From the NCBI GenBank assembly GCA_963675135.1, contig OY776129.1, forward strand, positions 61,629,028-61,693,027: DNA of 64,000 bases, read 5' to 3'. The position numbers and the translations under genes were made by a program. Numbering within the stretch: the stretch's first letter is position 1; the number at the start of each line of letters is the position of its first letter. The notes under the pieces are model-generated. The model was not told the DNA's origin. It worked only from the letters and a program-made list of their open reading frames with translations, and did not search any database. The DNA is from Galeopsis tetrahit (Eukaryota > Streptophyta > Magnoliopsida > Lamiales > Lamiaceae). Positions 55,332 to 64,000 of the stretch are shown here, one piece after another.

Positions 55332-58300
55332 ATGAGGTGTTTCCCCTGTAGGGGAGAATCATCGATTAATAAGAAACAAATCAGAAATCGAAATAATTCG
55401 TGTCGAAGCGATGTTCATCATGCACGGAGCACGCCAGGTATACGTGATCGATGATAGTATTAAATCAATTGGCTCCTTCCTTTTTTAGTTATTGTCCTTT
55501 AATTCATTTTTTTTTTCTTGGAATTTTCCTGCGCTTTGATATTATCGCCACAGGTTTTCAAAATGGCACAATTTCCGTATTGATCGGATTCAGTGTTTGT
55601 TTCTGATTTGCATATTTTTCTGTGCAGTTCTCTTGCATGGGATTGTTTTCTTCATGTTCTAGCGCGATCGAACGATTTCTCGATTAACATTATAGTGTCG
55701 TTTGTGTGGGTATATATGTATGTCTCTTTTCTAGATTTAATTTTTTGATTGTACATCCGAGTAGTTAATTTGGAGAGGCTGAATTTTGTGTTTTTAGTAT
55801 GGTTATGTGTGTGTGTGTGTGTGTGTGTTTAAATTGACTATGTAGTGAGGATGTTTTACTGGAAATGTTTAGACTATCATCTTTGAAGATATGAGTTAAC
55901 TCTGTTTGTAGGGCAAAATGTGATGATATGACATTGGATCATCATAATTAATTGTTGAAATATCTATTACAATATGTTTCCTTCCTTTTTACTTTTGCCT
56001 AAAACTTTGTGGTTAGTGATTTTGGTTTATATATTCGCACCTATCGAATGCGCATTATGTATTGTACCCCTTTTGATTCATTGGTCCTGTGATGTCTTAA
56101 ATTTGTTTTCCACCTCTCTCTCATTTTCTTGATATGCATTCAATTCGAAATTGAGCTTGTGTAAAGTTGTGATGGATGAACGTGGAGTAGTGTCGAATTC
56201 AACAGCTTCAGGGGATATGGATGCTCTTTTGGATCCAGAGAATTGTAAAGCGACAATATTCACGTTTGCTGACATGGTAGCTGCAACGGAGAATTTCAAG
56301 GATGAGAATTTTCTCGGTGAGGGAGGCTTTGGAAAAGTTTATAAAGGTCGTTTACCTGATACCCATGAGGTCAGTTGGAGAAATATCAATCAAGAAATCC
56401 AATCACATTATGCATTTTGTATTTGTTTCACATATATATATATATATAGTTATTCAATTGTTGTTAAATTCTGCTCTTTACATAAAAGAAAAGACATCCC
56501 TGATGACAATTTTGGCAAGTAATTCAAACCCTTTTTTTATAAATGCACAAATCATTGCTAATTTTAAGATAATGTTGAATTGTACCGTGTAATTATGCGC
56601 ATGAGATCAACTCGTTTGTTAAACAGTTTGGATCTAAAAGGTCCTAGATATTTATAAGGGATATGATTTTCTAAATTTCCTATTCAGATTTGCAAATCTA
56701 AAAGAAGTTTCAGTTTCGGATTATACGCTTTTCTTGATATTAATTTTAATACAATGTTTTCCTATCAAGCAAGTAATTATGCACTTGTATTTGTTTTATG
56801 TACAGTGATTCAATTGTTGCTAAATTCTTCTTGAAAAGTATTTCTGATGTCAATTTTGTGTTCATATGGTGTATGTAGATTGTGGCTATCAAGCAACTTG
56901 ATCAGAATGGGTGTCAAGGGACTAGAGAATTTGTCGCTGAAGTTAAAACATTGTGCCACGCTGATCACCCCAACCTTGTTAAACTAATCGGTTATTGTGC
57001 TCAGGATGATCATAGGCTGTTAGTCTACGAGTACATGCCATTACGTTCGTTGGAGGCTCATATTCATGGTAAGTTGAGTTGACTGTTATTAAGGGGGTGC
57101 TTGCAAAATATTATACTTTTGAGAAGTGATTAAAATTAGTGATTATGGAAAAATTTCTTAATAGTAAAACTTGAGAGTGTTTGCAAAGCAAGGTTGATGG
57201 TATTTAAAGATCATAATCTATGAAAAGAATCCATTTACAGCTTTTAAATTATGGCTTTTGTTTATTCAAACTCAATTGAATAGTGCATAATCACTTCTTT
57301 TTTTCAAAGCTAGTAAAGGGTGTTTGGAAACTCAAGCGAAAGGGCCAGAATCACTTTTCTTTAAAGCTGCCTCTCACACTTTAGATTCTTGAAGTGATTT
57401 TCACTTTTTAACAGTGATTGCTAACACCCCCAGGATCACTCCTCTTTTTCAAACCCTACCCCTTACAGCTTTTAGAAAAAAGTGATTTTGAAAGCTGTTT
57501 GAAGAGTTTGATGACACAGCCTCCGCTTTTCTGAAAAAAAAGAAAGAAAAGTGATTAATTTACTCATTTTCTATGCTCATACAGACATAAATCCTGATAA
57601 ACGAGCCCTCGATTGGAACATTAGAATGAAGATAGCGGCTGGAGCAGCAATAGGCTTAGAGTATTTGCATTCCAAGTTGAAACCGCCAATTATATACCGT
57701 GATTTAAAGTGTTCCAACATTTTACTCGGGGAGGGATATCATGCAAAACTATCTGATTTTGGTTTAGCTAAAGTGGGTCCCTCTGGTGATCAAACGCATG
57801 TTTCGACTAGAGTGATGGGCACGTATGGATACTGTGCTCCTGATTATGCTATGACGGGCCAACTTACATTCAAATCGGATATTTATAGCTTTGGTGTAGT
57901 TCTTTTGGAGATCATCACAGGGAGGAAAGCGATTGACCTTAGAAGACCTGGTCCCGAACAAAATCTAGTTGAATGGGTTAGTATTTTCAATTTTCTTCAT
58001 GTCGTATATTTCATCATGTTTTTGTTGATAACTACTTGACAGTTTACGCATTTGAGAAAAAATACTTTGTGCTGAATTCTATAACTAGATAATGTTCAGG
58101 TACTTAATAATGAGGTCCTTTCAGATATGATGGTTTTCAATTATGTCCAATTGAATTGGCTCCACTAATGTCACATAGTTGATTTTGAAAGTGGATCAAC
58201 ATGTGAGGCATACAATGCTTCATGGAGTATATTCTTTTGATAGTGACAGCCTTTTTTTTTTGTTCTTTTGCTTCTCTTTCCACTTCCGTAAGAATATAGA

Positions 58301-59456
58301 GCTTATATCGAACAAGTCTGTTCGCCTGCCTGAATTGGTACTGATTTAATGATTTACAAGCTAAGTAGAGTCGCTTGATCATCTACGTATGATAAGGTAG
58401 GTATTAGTACGTATTTGCAGTTTTGATCATGAAATTTGTGATGCATATGGGCCATCAAGTTATTCGTAGATTAGACAAAAACTTGTATACAATGCACTGT
58501 GCAACTCAGATGTTCTTTTAAAGGATGTTATTTGTTTTACTAAAAAAATACAGTATTGTAGGAGTATTACTTTTTAGAATTAGTTGTTTTCACTGAAAAA
58601 TTTTAGTTGTCTTTGCTGAAAAAGTATCAATTGTGTACAGTTGCACCATACAACTGGTGTACAAGAATGTTACTCAGTAGATTAAAGATTGCCACCCGTG
58701 CTCATCGATTCACAGAGAAAGTTTTGTCTTATCTTACGCAACACTTTTCTCTGGAATCTCAGCAAATTGTGCCACTAGCTTTTAAAATACGGTGAGAGAA
58801 TTTCTTCGTGGTGTACAATGAATTAACATCAGAGATTGTGAAAAATAGGCGTAAACTGTGTTGCGTTGACATTCCAAATGGTGGTAGAACCGTAGAACTT
58901 GTTTCTTAGTGGCGGGTCTACGAACTTGAATTTGGGGTATGATAGATAACTTTTTTTTAAATACAGTATTTAATTAGTATTCAAAGTTTTACTCCCTCTA
59001 TTGAATTAAATAAAAAAATGAGACACTTTATTGTGAGGCCATTAATTTATAAAGCCAAAAGTCATCAAGCTGGTAGTTCAAAAGAGAAAATGAGTAAAGA
59101 TTAGTGGATAAATAGATAAGTGAGTAAAAATATGTTTTGTCTAATACGTTTTGATTGTGTATATACTGCAGGCTCGACCACTGTTCAAGGACCGTAAGAA
59201 ATTCCCGCAAATGGCTGATCCAGCAATGGACGATAAATACCCCGTACGAGGGTTGTACCAAGCTCTCGCCATTGCTGCAATGGCAATCCAAGAGCAGCCT
59301 ACTATGCGGCCCCTCATTTCCGATATTGTTAAAGCTCTAAAATACCTTGCTGCCCAGAAATACGATCCAAAGGCGAAAACTCGGGATTATTCGCGTAGGT
59401 TTCATGAGGACGGAGATGAGAATTGTGGCCGTGGAAATATGTGCGGGACCTCCTGA
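55332..59456 (+). CDS. Receptor-like cytoplasmic kinase, RLCK-VII / PBL (PBS1-like) family, five exons
   Basis: Exons 55332-55437, 56167-56369, 56879-57068, 57585-57976 and 59172-59456 give an uninterrupted 391-residue protein; all introns are GT-AG. These kinases sit at the plasma membrane and relay signals from receptor kinases, often in immunity. The N-terminus MRCFPCRGESS has Cys3 and Cys6 as likely S-acylation sites but no Gly2, so no myristoylation. Kinase landmarks: GEGGFGKVYKG (86-96), VAIK Lys108, Glu124, YRDLKCSN with Asp206 and Asn211, and DFGLAK with Asp224. VSTRVMGTYGYCAPDYAMTG follows; the usual APE is APD here. Exon 5 opens with ARPLFKDRKKFPQMADP, typical of the subfamily, and includes the late kinase Arg (MRPLISD). 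The tail (YDPKAKTRDYSRRF...) is short. The member most similar (PBL7/PBL27-like) is not resolved. Confidence 0.93.
55806..55828. repeat. (TG)n microsatellite in kinase intron 1
   Basis: About eleven uninterrupted TG units. Confidence 0.95.
57093..57431. mobile_element. Possible TIR element in kinase intron 3
   Basis: GGGGGTGCTTGCAAAA at the left pairs with TTGCTAACACCCCC at the right. Internal AGTGATT/AATCACT motifs are frequent. No target duplication was recognised, so this is tentative. Confidence 0.4.
57977..59171 (+). other. Kinase intron 4 (1.2 kb)
   Basis: A non-coding intron between GTTAGT and CTGCAG borders. It includes a partial MITE-like stretch (ACTCCCTCTATTGAATT, about 58991 onward). 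Confidence 0.6.
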
Positions 59457-61175
59457 CTCGAGGTATACTTGGTCATCCTAATACATATTTATACACACCC
59501 ACACAGTCAACTACTATACAATACAAAACTTTTTTCCTATCTTTGTAGATTTAAGTTTGTAAGATTATTCAAGAATGAAAATCACAATACATATATATAT
59601 GTTGATAAAATAAAAAATTATTTGAACATCCTGCTTCTTGTTTATTGGAAGCTGAAAATTATGATTACCATTCAAGAAAGGGTGGGCATACAATGCATGG
59701 GCAATAAATTTCACAAGTACATGGAAAAAGGATATGGACTTTTTTTTGCTAGGTTTTACACTTTTTTAGGTTTTTTTTTTTTTTTTTAAATCTTATTAAG
59801 CAATTTGTTTTCGAATAATAAAAAAAAAAAAGATTGACTGCAAGAGCCACCGTAGGTTGCCATGTCACGACTGTTGAACAAAACATTTTTTTTTTCAAAA
59901 CGCTTTTAGCTAGAAAAAAAATACTTAAAATCGTTTTTAAAAAATCAAATTACTTATTATCATTTTCCCTCAAAATTTTAAAAAATAGGATTGTGCCCTT
60001 TAACATAGTTCACCAAAAATAATTTGAAAATTAGTGTATTGTTTTTATTTAAAAATGTTTTGAAAGTTTAAAAGAATAAAAAAAAAAACGTTTTATTCAT
60101 CAGTTTAAGCATTTATGTGGATATCTGAATGGCACCTGCTATGGTAATCACATCATTCATTCATGTGTTATCGAAAAAAAATTAAATGCATTAAATTGCA
60201 AAAAAAAACTGGATAATTAGTAATTACTTCCTCCACCTCATTAGTAATTACTCCCACTATTTTAAATGTGAAAACTGATATTGACCGATGGAGTAAAAAC
60301 TTATCCTCAGATGGGCTAAAGCTTCACCCTAGAAACCCTTTGGTCGTGCCTCTTTTTTTTCTTTTTTCTGGAAAAAAATGTGTTTATTACAAACTTTAAA
60401 AAAGTGTTGAGTCTTTCTACACAAAAAGTGTTGCAAGCTTATTGAGTCTTTCTACACAAAAAGTGTTGCAAGTTGCAAGTCGTGGGGAAAAACACTTGAA
60501 ATAGTAAATATAGTACTACCCTTGAAATAGTAAATATAGGTAGATGTATCTTGTATAAAATTAAAAATATTGTGAGTGTGAAGTTTATAAAAATATAGAA
60601 GTTATGAGACATTTTAAAAAAGAAAGTGGAAGTAGTATTTTTTTTATTTATTTTTTAGAACTCGTACAAACTCTTTTTAATCACAAGGAAGCTAATGGGC
60701 CATATATTATACTGTATTAATTTCTTTGCAGGCTGGACTTTTGTATGGGCCATATATTCGTTTCTCAGTAGGCTGGGCTATCGAATAATGTGTATACCAA
60801 CCAACCCAAATCGTATGGTTACAAGGGAAGCAAGCCCCCGCTAAAAATAAAATAAAAAGGGCATAGATGGTACTTGCCGAAGATTATACTCTCCAACAAA
60901 TATAGCCATATTCCAAAAAATTACACTAACTAATAAAATACCTTCACGAAGTTCCATAATAAGCTTTTCATAGACGATTTTATCATTTTCAATCACATGA
61001 CTTATAATACATCATTATTTTATTATACTTCATCTCATACTCCATTTAATAATTATTTTTTCTCTATTAATAATATCACGTGTACTACATCTATTATTTT
61101 ATTATATTCTTTAAAGAAATATATAGTGGGATGAAGGAAGTATAATTTATTGGACTTGAAATTTTAAAGTGATGG
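59457..61175. other. Kinase 3' UTR and intergenic DNA
   Basis: AT-rich, no gene. Contains a roughly 34 bp tandem pair TTGAGTCTTTCTACACAAAA (60408, 60442), a GAAATAGTAAATATAG pair (about 60498, 60523) and a partial MITE ending GGGATGAAGGAAGTA (about 60970-61142). Confidence 0.55.
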
Positions 61176-62140
61176 GTGCGGGGAGGGTTCTGTGTGTGCG
61201 ATTTTCACACACTTCAGATGCGATTCGAACACAGTACAAATTATCTCCACCATCCCTCTCTTTCTTTTGTAGATCTATCCTTCTCCTATGTAGATTTGTT
61301 TGTTTCCTTGTAAATATGTGAGTTATAGTTCAGATCTAAACCGTCGCTGCCTCCCGTCACTGTTCGCCACCATTGTCCGCCGTCTGCTGTTGTCGTTCGC
61401 CGTGCTTTTTAGTTTTCCTCTCTTTGACGTTTTTCGTGTTATGTAGATCTTTCTAAGGTGTTGTTGTGATCAATGGATATAATTTCCTTAACGGAGCCAC
61501 GATGACCGTTCGGGAATTTATCCTTGATTCCATTTACTGTTTTCTAGATAGTTTTAATTTTGTTGGTTCTGCTTATTAGGCATATAATATAAATTACATA
61601 TGTGTTTATCTAATTTTATTATATTGGTTGTATTTTCTTAAATATCTCTTCTTAGATTTGATTAGATATCAGTATAACTTGTATCTATAAATACTCTTCC
61701 ATGTAAACCCTTTCAATCATTCAATAAAATTATAATTTCATAGTCTCTATACTGCTTTCTTTTTTGTGTTGCTTTTGGTTGATTGTATTCTTGTAGTTTG
61801 TTTTTGTTTTCTTGGTGTGGAGCCTTTTCCCCTGTGTGGGACTTTTTTTTAGTGGTTTTGCTGGTTTGTTGGAATCATGGTATTTGGTGGAGTTTTGTTC
61901 CTTTTTTCTGTTTTCTTATTATTGATATGAGATGACGTTAGTGTGTGGTTGATTCGTATTGAAAATGGAGGCCTGGATTTTCATGTGGAGTAGAGGGTAC
62001 ACTCGTTTTTCTCTTCCTCACGATTGAATGGAGCAGCGACCATGACATTGGTAGTTGAAGATCATTAGTTTTGTGCTAGAAATTTTGTATTATCATTATA
62101 CTTTGATCTTGTAAACCTCTAAATTTTTTTTTTTTTTTTT
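61176..62140 (+). mobile_element. Retroposon related to 1418-2158, ending in a T tract
   Basis: Shares GTGTGCGATTTT near the start, a core AACGGAGCCACGATGACCGT, and GTTTTTCTCTTCCTCACGAT near the end with the - strand element at 1418-2158. Its 3' end is a roughly 17 nt T run (62124-62141), where the other copy has poly-A. Imperfect flanks TAAAGTGATGG (61165-61175) and TAAACGATGG (62141-62150) may be an aged target duplication. No coding frame. Confidence 0.6.
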
Positions 62141-62572
62141 TAAACGATGGTTTCAAATGACAAAATAAATGAGGGTTTTAAATGGAAGTATTTTAAACAC
62201 TTTTAATATAAAGTTGATTATAATTTAAGATTTAAAAAAACATGACTATCTTTAATGGGTCATATACAATGCATTAACTTTCAAGATTTAGGAATGGATA
62301 TATTTGTGTTAATTTTTTTTAAAGGATCAACCTATCAAACTAGATTGAATTAATTGCCACTCAATGTCTTGTTTGAATGTAGAACAATGACAACACTTAA
62401 ACTTTGGATAAGACGAAAAAGAAAATGAATATTTTTCAAAAAGTAAATTCCAAATGCATCATATTCTCAAAGGCAGGATTGAAAGAGTATAGAGGGTGAA
62501 TTTTGGCCTAAGGATTTTGCCTAGGATTCTTTACTGAAGTATTTGCAGTAGTGAAGCGATGGTAAATTTATA

Positions 62573-62858
62573 CTCCCACCGTCTCATACTTGAAGGCTCA
62601 AACCAATTAGGCATGGGTTTTAATGAATTAATTGTTTATTAATATTGTGTAAGATAAAGTGGGGGTAGTAAAGACTTTTCAACTTTATAAATAGTAATAA
62701 AGTTACATTTTAGTGTAATAAAGCAGTGACATTTGTTGTAATATTGTGATGTTTTAAGGAGAGTGTTTAAAAGTGTTTTTGATATTTTAGGTAATGTGCC
62801 TTAAAGTATAGGATGCTCAAAATGGTAAAATGTGTCTTCAAATATGGTACAGAGGAAG
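62573..62858. mobile_element. Stowaway-type MITE
   Basis: Starts CTCCCACCGTCTCATACTTG and ends GGTACAGAGGAAG with TA at 62571-62572 and 62859-62860. The arms share CTTGAAG / CTTCAAA motifs. Confidence 0.8.
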
Positions 62859-62941
62859 TATACTTAACAAATAAGTATATGAATATCCATCTGTGTGGGG
62901 CTTATTTGGTTTTAAAAAGGAGAATAGTACTATATAGTAAA

Positions 62942-63050
62942 AGATGGATATTCATCTATGCTTAGTCATTTTTTAACTACAGATGGATATCCATCTATGC
63001 TTAGTCATTTTTTAACTACAGATGGATATTCATCTTTTATTTGGTTTTAA
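62942..63050. repeat. 39 bp tandem repeat, about 2.5 copies
   Basis: AGATGGATATTCATCTATGC then TTAGTCATTTTTTAACTAC at 62942, 62981 and 63020. Flanking GAAGTATACTTAACAAATAAGTA occurs on both sides (62854, 63055), showing a further local duplication. Confidence 0.88.
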
Positions 63051-63794
63051 AAAGGAAGTATACTTAACAAATAAGTATTTGCGCGGTTCTATGCTTAGTC
63101 ATTTTTTAACTACATTTGATCGAAATTCAAAATAAAAGAGATAAATAGTACTATATAGTAAAAAGATTATTCTAATATGACAAAATGGAGATATGTGTTA
63201 ATTTTGAGTATTTAATAAGATGCAGTGAGAATCACATAGATAAGGTATGAAAATACGAATTGAAAATTAATTATAATTCAATTTTAAACTTAACCATTAA
63301 AAAAAAACGTATCTGTTGCAACTTGTAATTCAATTGATTTTTTTTTTTTTAATTGTTAAATTGTGCGAATAATATTAAAATATAAAGTAACTGAACTTTG
63401 AGATTTTGCCAGACTAAAATATGAGGAATTAAAATTTTACAAACTTTCTTTGGTAACATGTCAGTTAATATAAAAATTAATTAGATTGTAGGGGGATGAG
63501 ATGGAAATAGAGTTTTGGTAGTATGTGTTGATTGAGGAACATTAGTTTGATGTGATATATACAGATAAGATTAATAAGATAGATATGGACAATTCTTCAC
63601 GTGCCTTCGGCCCTACCGCTTGTTTGTCTCTAATTTTATGGTATATATGCTTTTCTAATATTTGTATCACATATGATACACAGTGTATATATATGTTTTA
63701 ATTTATTGAATATGATTTAGTATATGTTAGCACAAATTACTATAGAGAAATACTTGTAATTAAATGTGTAATTCAAGTGTTTTTTTAAATGATA

Positions 63795-64000
63795 CTTCCT
63801 CCGTTTCGAAATAATTTGCATTTATTTAAGAAAAGTGGATTTAGTGGTTGATGATGTAAGATAAAGAAGGGGTATTTTAGGTAATTTGATGATGTGTAAA
63901 GTGAAATGTATGAAAAAAAGGAGTGTCAAATTTGAAAATAAAATGATATTGTGAGGTTATTAATTTTGTGGGGTATTTCAATATTAAGAGTGTGTAAGTA
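63795..64000. mobile_element. Stowaway-type MITE, cut by the window end
   Basis: Starts CTTCCTCCGTTTCGAAATAA after TA. The right end is at or beyond the window edge. Confidence 0.6.

Noticed and set aside
61300..61500. Possible gene leader (GTCGCTGCCTCCCGTCAC region)
   Set aside because: Matches the retroposon at 1418-2158, so it is repeat sequence.

Overview
The window is nuclear DNA from a plant, most likely a eudicot. It is AT-rich, has spliced genes with GT-AG introns and plant-type proteins, and is packed with plant transposon families (Stowaway-type MITEs, Mutator-like elements or MULEs, hAT, CACTA, Ty3/gypsy, SINE). The species cannot be fixed from sequence alone. There is no bacterial, organellar or CRISPR signal.

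Only three host genes look intact, all on the + strand. An intronless CAF1-type deadenylase lies at 3172-3915. A V-ATPase subunit D gene (CDS 7844-8629) has an intron in its 5' leader. A five-exon receptor-like cytoplasmic kinase of the RLCK-VII/PBL type spans 55332-59456. They are unrelated in function and are islands in repeat-rich DNA.

The middle of the window (about 10.8-49.8 kb) is a large direct duplication. Copy 1 is 10844-29310 and copy 2 is 38609-49803. A 9.3 kb spacer of degenerate Ty3/gypsy DNA separates them. The copies are near-identical where they align and differ by discrete insertions or deletions. Copy 1 alone has a truncated CACTA element (16976-22419), a MULE (24555-25490) and a 1.4 kb block (12313-13753). 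Copy 2 alone has a MULE with an intact 136-codon ORF (39151-40705) and a foldback element (41285-41587). Each copy also holds a roughly 1.05 kb tandem array (three units versus two), an RNase H pseudogene fragment, and two older diverged copies of a 0.75 kb block carrying an inverted repeat that looks like a microRNA precursor transcribed from the - strand.

The spacer (29571-38608) contains two protease/RT/RNase H gypsy fragments with different internal deletions, two hAT insertions, two tandem arrays, a polypurine tract and one LTR. Right of the duplication lie a remnant of a C48 (Ulp1-like) peptidase, a 517 bp higher-order tandem repeat, an 84 bp repeat, a SINE and the kinase gene. The last 4.5 kb is intergenic, with a retroposon related to the one at 1418-2158 and several MITEs.

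No undescribed multi-gene system was found. The best candidates for something new are the four-copy hairpin locus, the ORF in the young MULE, and the tandem repeats at 51.0-52.5 kb.
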